From assembly GCA_002437435.1 (NCBI GenBank), contig DJPV01000034.1, positions 220 through 32,756 of the forward strand: 32,537 nucleotides of DNA. The letters are read 5' to 3'. Under the pieces are notes generated by a model. The model did not search any database. It saw nothing but the letters and a program-made list of their open reading frames with translations, and had not been told where the DNA came from. This document shows positions 8,756-16,160 of the stretch, piece after piece. This stretch comes from Lachnospiraceae bacterium UBA6403. Its GTDB lineage: Bacteria > Bacillota > Clostridia > Lachnospirales > Lachnospiraceae. A program made the position numbers and the translations under genes. Position 1 is the first letter of the stretch. Each line of letters starts with the position of its first letter.

Positions 8756-9619
8756 TTATTCTTTCACAGCACCACTGGATAAACCACTGATCAGATAGTT
8801 CTGTGCAAAGACCACAAATATAAAAATTGGTATAAATGACACAACCCCGCCAGCCGATACCAAACCAAAATTAGTTACGTTATCTTCTGTATTCAAAACT
8901 GCCAATGCAAGCGGTATTGTATAATTTTCCGGGGAACGCGTAAGAATTACACTGTATGTATATTCATTCCATGCATACATAAAAGACAACATTGATATTG
9001 CCGCAATTCCCGGTAAAACAAGTGGCAGAACTATTTTTGTAAACAACTGCCATTCATTTGCTCCATCTATTTTTCCACTTTCTTCAACTGCCTCCGGTAA
9101 TTCTTCAAAAAATGACACCATGAACCAGATAATAAGTGGCAGGTTGATCAAAATACAGGACAAAATAACCGGCATTCTTCCTCCCATCAATCCAAGTCTT
9201 GTAAATAATGTATAAAGCGGTACTACAAATGCAACAGGTGGTAATATCCGCACAAGAAGTATCCAAAATGTAATCGGCTTGCGCATTCCAAAACGAAAGC
9301 GTTTCCGTGCCAGGATATATGCTGTTGTTAATCCAAATGATAACGACAATACAAGTGCTGAAAGTGCATTGATCAAACTATTTTTCAATGCCGTATCAAA
9401 ACCTTTTTCCACGAAAAGTTGTTTAAAATGAGAGAAATCTATATTTCTTATATCGAACACCATTCCACTTTGAATATCTCCCGTTGTTGTAATCGATGTT
9501 TTTGCCAGCCAGGAAATCGGAAACAACGTGATAAAAAGCACAATTGCCAAAACAATTCCCTTCAGTATAAATAAAAATCTCTTTTTCCATCTCGCAAGAC
9601 TATTTTTCTTTGTTGTCAC
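8756..9619 (-). CDS. Carbohydrate-type ABC transporter permease (MalG/UgpE-like)
   Basis: A 287-residue CUT1-type permease with about six membrane segments. The EAA motif is seen as EAVEESGKIDGANEWQLF, followed by KIVLPLVLPGIAA. The start codon is GTG at 9619, which overlaps the GntR stop codon in a GTGA tetrad, and a very strong GGAGGGAG lies six bases upstream. The overlap implies coupled translation with the regulator. The partner permease is encoded after the binding-protein gene. Confidence 0.92.
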   Translation of the reverse strand: MTTKKNSLARWKKRFLFILKGIVLAIVLFITLFPISWLAKTSITTTGDIQSGMVFDIRNIDFSHFKQLFVEKGFDTALKNSLINALSALVLSLSFGLTTAYILARKRFRFGMRKPITFWILLVRILPPVAFVVPLYTLFTRLGLMGGRMPVILSCILINLPLIIWFMVSFFEELPEAVEESGKIDGANEWQLFTKIVLPLVLPGIAAISMLSFMYAWNEYTYSVILTRSPENYTIPLALAVLNTEDNVTNFGLVSAGGVVSFIPIFIFVVFAQNYLISGLSSGAVKE

Positions 9620-10332
9620 AAAATCTCCCTCCTTATGTGAAGCTTTACCAGATCCGTATTAATATAATCAAATGAATACATCACAGGTCTGTCCTGACTG
9701 TCAAAATGAAGCTGCTCCATCAAGATGACCGGACTGTTTAAAAATCGTTCTGCTTCCATATCCCATTCATTTTTATGACTAAGCCCTTTGATCGAACTGT
9801 CCGCATAGGTAATCTTCACTCCGCATTCATCTAACAGGATCTTTAAGACACTACCCGAAAGTCCATCATCAAAAATATCCCCCACAAGTTTTTGTGGAAA
9901 TACATTATAGGAAAAAGCAACCGGCTGACCATCCGCCGTTCTTGCACGATTTACCACTACAATCTTATCATTTTCGGATAAATTCATTTTTCTCTGGATA
10001 TGACCTGTCGATAACTCATGTGTTGTACTTCGAAATATACTGCCCACCTGATAGCCTGCATCTTTTATCATAGTTCCAACCGAAGAAAGCGAAAGCAGCG
10101 GGTTCTCCATAATTTTTTTATTTTCTGTAACATAAGTCCCGGAACCATGACGTTTTTCGATCATACCCTTCTGCTGAAGAATATTTAAAGTCTCCCGCAC
10201 CGTAGAACGTCCCACACCGTATTCACGTGCCAGCTCAATTTCTCCCGGAATCTTCTGACCTATCTGCCACTCACCATTTCTAATTTTTGCCGCAATGATT
10301 TCGGCAACCTGTTCATATCTATACTGCATCAT
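9616..10332 (-). CDS. GntR-family regulator, HutC subfamily (UTRA domain)
   Basis: A 238-residue regulator. The N-terminal winged helix is typical (QVAEIIAAKIRNGEWQIGQK, then EYGVGRSTVRETLNILQQKG and KRHGSGTYV). The C-terminal part is a UTRA ligand-binding domain, which in this subfamily often senses a phosphorylated sugar or related metabolite. Two ATG codons stand in tandem; GGAAGGG eight bases upstream favours the first. It is the first gene of the operon, and two copies of a GTTGTC-type operator lie around its promoter, so autorepression relieved by the transported compound or a derivative is likely. Confidence 0.92.
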   Translation of the reverse strand: MMQYRYEQVAEIIAAKIRNGEWQIGQKIPGEIELAREYGVGRSTVRETLNILQQKGMIEKRHGSGTYVTENKKIMENPLLSLSSVGTMIKDAGYQVGSIFRSTTHELSTGHIQRKMNLSENDKIVVVNRARTADGQPVAFSYNVFPQKLVGDIFDDGLSGSVLKILLDECGVKITYADSSIKGLSHKNEWDMEAERFLNSPVILMEQLHFDSQDRPVMYSFDYINTDLVKLHIRREIL

Positions 10333-10358
10333 TTATTTTTGCCCTTCCTTGCGCAAAA

Positions 10359-10371
10359 GTTGTCTGACATC
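10359..10371. promoter_or_regulatory. Proximal GntR-like operator copy
   Basis: GTTGTCTGACATC differs from the distal perfect palindrome by one base. It lies about 10 bp downstream of the predicted transcription start, where a bound repressor would block elongation or initiation. Confidence 0.5.
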
Positions 10372-10385
10372 TTTTGTATGATCTT

Positions 10386-10414
10386 ATTCTAGTAATACAT
10401 TGTAAAATTTGTAA
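10386..10414 (-). promoter_or_regulatory. Promoter of the GntR/ABC operon
   Basis: On the minus strand TTACAA (10409-10414) and TAGAAT (10386-10391) are separated by exactly 17 bases. The predicted start lies just upstream of the proximal operator copy. Confidence 0.5.
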
Positions 10415-10451
10415 TCTTATCTCTGTAATGCTTGGGTAAATCCTGCTTAAA

Positions 10452-10464
10452 GTTGTCTGACAAC
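10452..10464. promoter_or_regulatory. Distal GntR-like operator copy
   Basis: GTTGTCTGACAAC is a perfect 13-base palindrome around a central T. It repeats the proximal site about 93 bp away, near nine helical turns, with the promoter between them. This layout suits a looping dimeric repressor. Confidence 0.5.
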
Positions 10465-10466
10465 AT

Positions 10467-10519
10467 AAAAGACGAGCAGCAAAACAAAACGCATACAGTC
10501 TTACCACTCGTCTTCTTTT
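10467..10519 (-). terminator. Probable terminator after the ahpF-like gene
   Basis: On the minus strand AAGACGAG pairs with CTCGTCTT across a loop of about 30 bases, and the second arm ends in TTTT. It lies about 60 bases after the stop codon of the AhpF-like gene and just upstream of the GntR operon. The large loop lowers confidence. Confidence 0.5.
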
Positions 10520-10573
10520 AAATATTATTCCTGATCATGCTTCCCCTGTGCAATCAGCTAAATCTCATTTATT

Positions 10574-12217
10574 TTACATAATCTCATCCAGATAATCTAA
10601 CAGCTCCGGTAGTGTCTTTCTTCCAAATGCCACATGCTCACCATTCACGACAAGGCACGGTACGCTCATAACCTTATAGCGTTTCTGATAAGATGGATAT
10701 AGCATCACATCGTAAATCTCTGCTGTAACCTGTGGATTTTCTGCAGCTATTTTCTGTGCGGCGGTGACAAGATCCGGACACATGGAACAGGCAAGCGTTA
10801 CAAGTATCTTGATATGAATCGGCTTTTTGATCGCATGAATACGCTCCATCATCTGTGCATCTATCTCTTGTCCCGATCCGGCAGCATTATACAGTCCAAG
10901 CACAAACGAAGTGAATTCATGTCCACCCGGTACACCATGGAAACCAAGCCCAGTATCACTTCCATCTTCCCGTAGGATTCTGACAAATGGGCGTTCAGTT
11001 GCCGGAACAGAATCTCTATCTGTCCCTTTCTCTGCTACAATAACACTGAGTTTCCCGGTTCGTCTGCTCATAGCTTCCATATACTGTTTTAGCTGTGCCG
11101 ACTCCTGCTTCTGATTCAGATATAATTTCAGGATCAGGGAATGTTCCATGCGGTCAAAGACCTCATCCAACTGTTTTCCCATCTCTTTATCAAAGAACTC
11201 ATCCCCTTGCATAGTATGCCGCTTTGTATATGATTTATTTTCCTTCAAATCCCGTGGTGGCTTCGCTCCATACTTTTTCTGCAAAGCTGCCACATACCGT
11301 TCAAGCTCTGTCGCTGCAACTGCACCATCACCAACCGCCGTCACTACCTGACGGAGATTTTTCTGGCAGACATCGCCAGCCGCATAAACACCCGATATAC
11401 CTGCCTGTCTGGAAGCATCCGTAATTACATATCCCTTTTCATCAAGTTCTGCTTTTCCCTGTAACAACGAAGTCTCCGGCTCATATCCGGCAAATACAAA
11501 GATACCAAATGTATCTCCTTTCGGTGCATGATACACGCTTTCTTCTCCTGTTTTCACATTCTTATACACCAGTGTTGTCAGTACATCTTCGCCCTCCGCA
11601 CGGACGATCTCCGTATTTGTAAGCACAGTAATTTTCTCATTTGCTCTGGCTTTATCCGCTGATGATTTAGGACAGGAAAAATCTTCGCCCCGGATCAGTA
11701 TCGTCACATGACTGGCATACTTGGTAAGGAATACACTTTCCTCCGCAGCGGCATAACCACCACCCACAACAAATATCTCCTTACCGGTGAAGAACTCCCC
11801 ATCACAGGTCGCACAATAAGCTACACCCCGTCCTTTAAACCGTTTCTCCCCCTCAAATCCGATCATTCTCGGATGCGCTCCGGTTGCAAGCAGAATTCCA
11901 TAACAGAAAAAGTCACCCTTACTTGTATGCACGATTTTATATTCTCCATCAACATCCAGCTTTTCAACTTCTGCCATCAGAAATTCTGCACCAAAATTCT
12001 CTGCCTGTCTGTGCATAGCCGCAGTCAGGGATCTTCCATCTGTCTTCTCAATTCCCGGATAGTTCACCACCTCCTCTGTAATCGTAATCTGTCCGCCAAT
12101 CTTTTCTTTCTCAACAACAAGCACCCGGTAACAGGCTCTCGCCAGATAAATAGCTGCCGTCAATCCCGCCGGCCCCGCGCCTGCAATCACCACATCATAC
12201 ATATTTTCATTCTTCAT
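10574..12217 (-). CDS. ahpF: AhpF-like peroxiredoxin reductase with domain order TrxR then tandem Trx folds
   Basis: A 547-residue flavoprotein. Residues 1-310 are a thioredoxin-reductase unit: FAD site GAGPAGLTAAIYLARA, redox CATC (Cys135/Cys138), pyridine-nucleotide site VVGGGYAAAEES and the second FAD motif GVYAAGDV. The HRR pattern typical of NADPH-dependent TrxR is absent (TILIRGED), so NADH may be used. Residues from about 350 are two thioredoxin folds: one without a CxxC (with GVPGGHEFTSFVLGL as in the AhpF N-terminal domain) and one with CSMC (Cys477/Cys480). In E. coli-type AhpF these folds come first; here they come last. The ATG at 12217 follows GGGAG; an upstream in-frame extension would overlap ahpC. 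It lies two bases after ahpC and should recycle that peroxiredoxin. Confidence 0.9.
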   Translation of the reverse strand: MKNENMYDVVIAGAGPAGLTAAIYLARACYRVLVVEKEKIGGQITITEEVVNYPGIEKTDGRSLTAAMHRQAENFGAEFLMAEVEKLDVDGEYKIVHTSKGDFFCYGILLATGAHPRMIGFEGEKRFKGRGVAYCATCDGEFFTGKEIFVVGGGYAAAEESVFLTKYASHVTILIRGEDFSCPKSSADKARANEKITVLTNTEIVRAEGEDVLTTLVYKNVKTGEESVYHAPKGDTFGIFVFAGYEPETSLLQGKAELDEKGYVITDASRQAGISGVYAAGDVCQKNLRQVVTAVGDGAVAATELERYVAALQKKYGAKPPRDLKENKSYTKRHTMQGDEFFDKEMGKQLDEVFDRMEHSLILKLYLNQKQESAQLKQYMEAMSRRTGKLSVIVAEKGTDRDSVPATERPFVRILREDGSDTGLGFHGVPGGHEFTSFVLGLYNAAGSGQEIDAQMMERIHAIKKPIHIKILVTLACSMCPDLVTAAQKIAAENPQVTAEIYDVMLYPSYQKRYKVMSVPCLVVNGEHVAFGRKTLPELLDYLDEIM

Positions 12218-12219
12218 TC

Positions 12220-12783
12220 TTATAATCTCCCTACAAGATCCAGACTTGGACGCAGCGTAGCTTCTCCCGGCTGCCATTTGGCAGGGCAGACCTCGTCTCC
12301 ATGCTCCGCAACAAACTGACATGCCTGCAATTTACGAAACAGTTCATCTGCATTTCGTCCGACATTTCCTGCACTGACTTCATAGGAAACAATTCGTCCT
12401 TCCGGGTTAATGATGAAGCTGCCACGTTCTGCCATCCCATCTGATTCAATCATCACCTCAAAATCTTCACATAATTCATGATTTGGATCTGCCAACATCG
12501 GAAATGTGATCTTTCCAATCTTTTCCGATGTATCATGCCATGCTTTATGCACAAAATGAGTATCCGTTGATATGGAATAAACCTCGCAGCCAGCAGCTTT
12601 AAAATCCTCATATTTATCCTGCAGATCTGACAGCTCTGTTGGACAGACAAATGTAAAATCAGCCGGATAGAAGAAAAATACACTCCATTCGCCTAATATA
12701 TCATCCCTGGTTACCGTTTTGAATTCGCCATTTTGATATGCTTGCACAAAAAAATCGCTTACTTCTCTGTTAATCATCGACAT
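12220..12783 (-). CDS. ahpC: Alkyl hydroperoxide reductase AhpC (2-Cys peroxiredoxin)
   Basis: A 187-residue typical 2-Cys peroxiredoxin. The peroxidatic Cys47 is in DFTFVCPTE and the resolving Cys166 in EVCPAKW, and the intact C-terminal tail (SLDLVGRL) is typical of AhpC. It reduces hydrogen peroxide and organic hydroperoxides in the cytoplasm. The first ATG follows GGAG by eight bases. The reductase gene begins two bases downstream, so the two form an ahpCF operon. A PerR-like box lies about 85 bases upstream. Confidence 0.95.
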   Translation of the reverse strand: MSMINREVSDFFVQAYQNGEFKTVTRDDILGEWSVFFFYPADFTFVCPTELSDLQDKYEDFKAAGCEVYSISTDTHFVHKAWHDTSEKIGKITFPMLADPNHELCEDFEVMIESDGMAERGSFIINPEGRIVSYEVSAGNVGRNADELFRKLQACQFVAEHGDEVCPAKWQPGEATLRPSLDLVGRL

Positions 12784-12866
12784 TGTTTAATCTCCTTTAT
12801 CAAACATTATTTCTGATTAATATTACCTGTAAGCGATTTTTTATACTGTTGCTACATTCCTATCAT

Positions 12867-12881
12867 TTTAAATGATTATAA
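12867..12881. promoter_or_regulatory. PerR-box-like sequence upstream of ahpC
   Basis: TTTAAATGATTATAA matches the PerR consensus TTATAATNATTATAA at 12 of 14 defined positions. It lies at the end of the DXS gene, overlapping its stop codon, about 85 bases upstream of ahpC. In AT-rich DNA such a match can arise by chance, and no clear promoter places it. Confidence 0.35.
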
Positions 12882-14630
12882 AAATTTCTTTACATCTTCC
12901 GCAATCTGCTCTGCTGTCAGATGATTTTCTTTTAATACTTCATTTACATCGTAACGATCATAGAAGAATTTCTTTAAACCGTAATTCAGAACCTTCATAT
13001 CCGAATCACCATAGAAACCGGCAATTCTCTGACCGAAGCCACCTTCCAGATAACCGTCCTCTAATGTGATCACGATATCATGATCTTTCTTCAGATCATT
13101 CAGAAGTTCTTCATCTACACCGGAAACATACAGTGGGTTGATGATAGTTGGCGCAACTCCTGTCTGCTCCTCGATCAGTGCTGCCACATCTTCTCCAAGC
13201 TGATAGAAAGTACCTGCACCGATAACGGCAACCTTGCTTCCCTTTTTGGTTACTTTGTATTTATTTAACTGACTGAAATCCTTTGTTACAGCCTTTCCGT
13301 CTGATACCATCGCAGCTCCCGGAAGTTTGATCGCAACCGGATGCTCTGTCTGCTCTACGCTCCAGTCAAGCATTGCCAGGTATTCCTCTTTGGTTGTTGG
13401 TGCCAGATAGACAAGACCCGGAATGCTTGTAAGCATCGGAATATCCTGTAAACCAAGATGTGTTGCATCATTCATTCCATATACAGACCCCGCAAATACA
13501 ACGATCGTTGCAGGGTTATTATTGATGCACAGATCCTGTGTCAGCTGATCGTATGTCCGCTGGATAAATGAACTGTAGACACCATATACAGGCTTGCCGC
13601 CATTTGCCGCAATACCGGATGCCAGTGCAACTGCTGTCTCCTCTGCGATACCAACATCAATAAACTGGCTGCCTGCTTCTTTTCTCTTATCCTCCGTAAA
13701 TCCCATAACGGTAGGTGTCGCTGATGTGATCGTAACTACAGATGGGTCTTTCTTCATTTTCTTTAAGAGATAATCTCTGGTAACGCTGGAATAATCTTCT
13801 CCGTCAAATTCCATCAATGGCTTTCCGGTTTTAATGTCAAATGGCATACACCAATGCCACTGTTCCTTATTCTGTTCTGCCGGTGCATAACCCTTTCCTT
13901 TTAAGGTTTTAATATGCACAACAACCGGTTTCTTGCTGTCTTTTACAGACTCAAATGCTTTGATCAGCGCAGCAATATCATTTCCTTTATCTACATATAT
14001 ATAATCAAGTCCCATTGCACGGAACAGATTACATTCTGCCTGACCATTTGTCTCGCGAAGAAGCTTCAGGTTCTTATATAAACCACCATGATTCTCAGCA
14101 ATTGACATATCATTGTCATTTACAACAATGATCAGATTGCCGCCAAGCTCAGCTGCATAGTCAAGACCTTCTAATGCCTCGCCGCCACTCAATGAACCGT
14201 CACCGATCACAGCGATCACATTGCCATCTTTCTTTTTCAGATCTCTGGCTTTCGCAAGACCACAGGCAAGACTGACAGACGTAGATGTATGTCCGATCTC
14301 AAAGAAATCATGCTCGCTCTCTTTTGGATTTGTATATCCTGATACATCATCGTAATGTTCTTCATACAGATAAGCATCCTTTCTGCCTGTCAGCATCTTA
14401 TGCGGATAGCTCTGGTGGGATACATCATATACAATCTTGTCCTTTGGTGACTCAAATACATAGTGCATCGCGATCGTAGCTTCTACCATACCAAAGTTTG
14501 GTCCGAAATGTCCGCCATGTTTACTTGCACGAACCAGCAATGCCTGTCGCATCTCTGCTGCCATTGCCGTCATTTCTTCTATATTTAATTTCTTTACATC
14601 TTCTGGTCCATTAATCTGTTCAATATACAT
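12876..14630 (-). CDS. dxs: 1-deoxy-D-xylulose-5-phosphate synthase (short form)
   Basis: A 584-residue thiamine-diphosphate enzyme of the DXS/transketolase family, which condenses pyruvate and glyceraldehyde-3-phosphate in the first step of the MEP isoprenoid pathway. Recognisable DXS motifs are GHFGPNFGMVEATIAMHY, VSHQSYPHKMLTGR, the ThDP motif GDGSLSGGEALEGLDYAAEL, then NDNDMSI, and a C-terminal transketolase lobe with DVGIAEETAVALASGIAANG. It is shorter than classical DXS (about 620 residues) and diverges in core motifs, so it may be a paralogue with another acceptor. The start is the ATG at 14630; AGGAGG is 13 bases upstream, longer than usual, and an upstream TTG would sit on the ribosome site. 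It follows the MerR gene by five bases. Confidence 0.82.
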   Translation of the reverse strand: MYIEQINGPEDVKKLNIEEMTAMAAEMRQALLVRASKHGGHFGPNFGMVEATIAMHYVFESPKDKIVYDVSHQSYPHKMLTGRKDAYLYEEHYDDVSGYTNPKESEHDFFEIGHTSTSVSLACGLAKARDLKKKDGNVIAVIGDGSLSGGEALEGLDYAAELGGNLIIVVNDNDMSIAENHGGLYKNLKLLRETNGQAECNLFRAMGLDYIYVDKGNDIAALIKAFESVKDSKKPVVVHIKTLKGKGYAPAEQNKEQWHWCMPFDIKTGKPLMEFDGEDYSSVTRDYLLKKMKKDPSVVTITSATPTVMGFTEDKRKEAGSQFIDVGIAEETAVALASGIAANGGKPVYGVYSSFIQRTYDQLTQDLCINNNPATIVVFAGSVYGMNDATHLGLQDIPMLTSIPGLVYLAPTTKEEYLAMLDWSVEQTEHPVAIKLPGAAMVSDGKAVTKDFSQLNKYKVTKKGSKVAVIGAGTFYQLGEDVAALIEEQTGVAPTIINPLYVSGVDEELLNDLKKDHDIVITLEDGYLEGGFGQRIAGFYGDSDMKVLNYGLKKFFYDRYDVNEVLKENHLTAEQIAEDVKKFL

Positions 14631-14635
14631 AATTT

Positions 14636-15022
14636 CTAACAATCCTCCTTATCCCATGACAATACACCGGTCTGTACCGCTTTCTCATAACGCGATACCT
14701 TATAGGCAAGCCGCTTCATAGTTGCCTCGATCTGTTCTTTCTGTTCCTGTAATGCGTCATACTGCTCCTGCAATAACTGCCGTCTTGCCTCAAATGTCGC
14801 ATCTCCCATCTGATACAGTTTCACATATTCAATCAATGCCTCGATCGGAACGCCGGCACTCCGCATACAAACAGCAGTCTCTACCCAGCCAAGATCCGAT
14901 TCCTGATAATCTCTGTTTCCACTCGGAGTTCTTGTAACCGGTGGAATCAGCCCTACACGTTCATAATACCTAAGGGTATCCTGTGAGATACCAAATTTCT
15001 CACTTACTTCTTTGATCGTCAT
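14636..15022 (-). CDS. MerR-family regulator, AdhR/NmlR-like
   Basis: A 128-residue regulator. It has the MerR winged helix (MTIKEVSEKFGISQDTLRYY, ERVGLIPP), then a helix pair with a Cys at position 52 (ETAVCMRSAGVPIEAL) and a coiled-coil dimer helix (EEQYDALQEQKEQIEAT-type). The lone Cys lies where AdhR of Bacillus and NmlR proteins carry their electrophile-sensing Cys. I choose the ATG at 15022 because it gives the canonical MerR start and has GGTGG five bases upstream; an ATG at 15034 has no room for a ribosome site. It is cotranscribed with DXS and is preceded by a MerR-type promoter with a dyad. Confidence 0.88.
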   Translation of the reverse strand: MTIKEVSEKFGISQDTLRYYERVGLIPPVTRTPSGNRDYQESDLGWVETAVCMRSAGVPIEALIEYVKLYQMGDATFEARRQLLQEQYDALQEQKEQIEATMKRLAYKVSRYEKAVQTGVLSWDKEDC

Positions 15023-15054
15023 CTGCGCCACCATCCTTCATTTGATTTTTCCTT

Positions 15055-15085
15055 ACTATAGCACTTGGAGTTTGCTCAAAGTCAA
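15055..15085 (-). promoter_or_regulatory. MerR-type promoter with 19-bp spacer and embedded dyad operator
   Basis: On the minus strand TTGACT (15080-15085) and TATAGT (15055-15060) are separated by 19 bases, the overlong spacing used by MerR activators. The spacer region carries the dyad CTTTGAG-CAAA-CTCCAAG (15064-15081), which matches the CTTGGAGT-type operators known for AdhR/NmlR regulators. The promoter drives the MerR-DXS unit. Confidence 0.8.
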
Positions 15086-15092
15086 GATTTTT

Positions 15093-15659
15093 TTACCGGC
15101 TTATAAAATCCGCTGTCAGTATCATGATATTTTCCAGATTCTTCAAGTTCTTCCATACATCAGCCGTTTCTAAGGAATGATTTGCATTCTCTATCACATG
15201 AACCGGAATTCCTGCTTTTTTACACCGATATGTAATGGCCTCGGCACTCTCCACCCACGGATCTGCCGTTCCTGTAAATGCTATCGCTCTTCCCGACAGA
15301 TCAGATGAACAATTGTCAAATGTTGCCTCAAGCGGAGTATACAGCACATGCCTGCATGGTATTTTATGTCTCTCTGCATAAGTTGTCGCAATGATCGTTC
15401 CTATGCTTTTTGATAAGAATAAAATGCTGCCATACCCGGAGAAATCCACATCTTTTAATATTTCTTCTGCCTGTCTGTACAGGTCTTCAAATGCTGCCTG
15501 CATCTTTAAGGGATCACCTTTGACATTTCCGATTCGATTCACATATTCTACGTTTTCATATTCCTTATATCCTGCGGATTCTGCTACACGCCTCCCATAA
15601 TATAACAGTGGCTTGTCACAGTGATAGCCGATTCCCGGAAAACATACCACCAGATTCAT
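15093..15659 (-). CDS. Small alpha/beta hydrolase
   Basis: A 188-residue protein with an alpha/beta-hydrolase layout: first strand and oxyanion-type segment MNLVVCFPGIGYHCDKP, nucleophile elbow FLSKSIGT (Ser in a relaxed G/S-x-S-x-G), acid in GTADPWV and catalytic His in NANHSLE. It is probably cytoplasmic, as no signal peptide is seen. The ATG at 15659 has GGAGG seven bases upstream, while the ATG two codons earlier would touch the ribosome site. It has its own TTGACA promoter and a leader of about 250 nt that contains a long palindrome. The substrate is unknown. Confidence 0.8.
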   Translation of the reverse strand: MNLVVCFPGIGYHCDKPLLYYGRRVAESAGYKEYENVEYVNRIGNVKGDPLKMQAAFEDLYRQAEEILKDVDFSGYGSILFLSKSIGTIIATTYAERHKIPCRHVLYTPLEATFDNCSSDLSGRAIAFTGTADPWVESAEAITYRCKKAGIPVHVIENANHSLETADVWKNLKNLENIMILTADFISR

Positions 15660-15682
15660 CTTCATACCTCCTGTTTTTTCTC

Positions 15683-15855
15683 TAAATCGTCTATTTAACC
15701 ACTACTCTTGTGATAAACCATGCCCCGGTTATATAGCAGTTACCAATGTATTTAGCAAATACGCTCCGCCTTCTATTCAGCTAAACACACTGGTAACCGC
15801 TAAATTCCCGTGCCATGTTTTATTATAAACTCTATCTGCTTAAATAGACGATTTA
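15683..15855. repeat. 173-bp imperfect palindromic element (MITE-like or structured leader)
   Basis: The ends are a perfect 15-bp inverted repeat, TAAATCGTCTATTTA at 15683-15697 and its complement at 15841-15855. The similarity continues inwards, with shared blocks such as AAACATG/AACCATG, GTTACCAGTGT/GTTACCAATGT and TTTAGC, until a short centre near 15757-15777. The whole element can therefore fold on itself. The outer TA could be a target duplication, as for Tc1/mariner or IS630-type MITEs. There is no coding sequence inside. It lies between the promoter and the start codon of the alpha/beta hydrolase gene and so would be transcribed as part of its leader. Confidence 0.65.
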
Positions 15856-15918
15856 TTTGCTTTTATCCTGAACTAATCTTAGACTGATTTTTTCCAATTA
15901 TAAACTAACATTTAATTA

Positions 15919-15947
15919 AACATACGCGTTTTGATAAAGATTGTCAA
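15919..15947 (-). promoter_or_regulatory. Promoter of the alpha/beta hydrolase gene
   Basis: On the minus strand a perfect -35 TTGACA (15942-15947) and a -10 TATGTT (15919-15924) are separated by 17 bases. The transcript would begin near 15912 and carry the palindromic element in its leader. No gene is seen between 15948 and 16045. Confidence 0.6.
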
Positions 15948-16045
15948 TTCCATGGTATTTTAAAGACAACTCTTATGTATAAAAAATGTTTATCCAATAT
16001 CATATAGAGAATTTCCTGTTTATATTGTTTCTACTATATAATGAA

Positions 16046-16094
16046 AAAAACTGTGGTGGGAGGATATCTGTATATCTTCCCAGCCACAGTTTTT
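16046..16094 (-). terminator. Intrinsic terminator after cstA
   Basis: AAAAACTGTGG (16046-16056) pairs with CCACAGTTTTT (16084-16094), and the stem is extended by GGGAGGA against TCTTCCC. On the minus strand it ends in a T-run, about 65 bases after the cstA stop codon. Confidence 0.8.
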
Positions 16095-16160
16095 CAATGA
16101 ATATTATTTTTTACGATTTAGAATTATTATTTATTTTACGTTTGTTTTTACTTTTTTATT

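Noticed and set aside
11708..12319. Open frame of 203 codons on the plus strand
   Set aside because: It is opposite the ahpF-like and ahpC genes, with no ribosome site and no recognisable domain.
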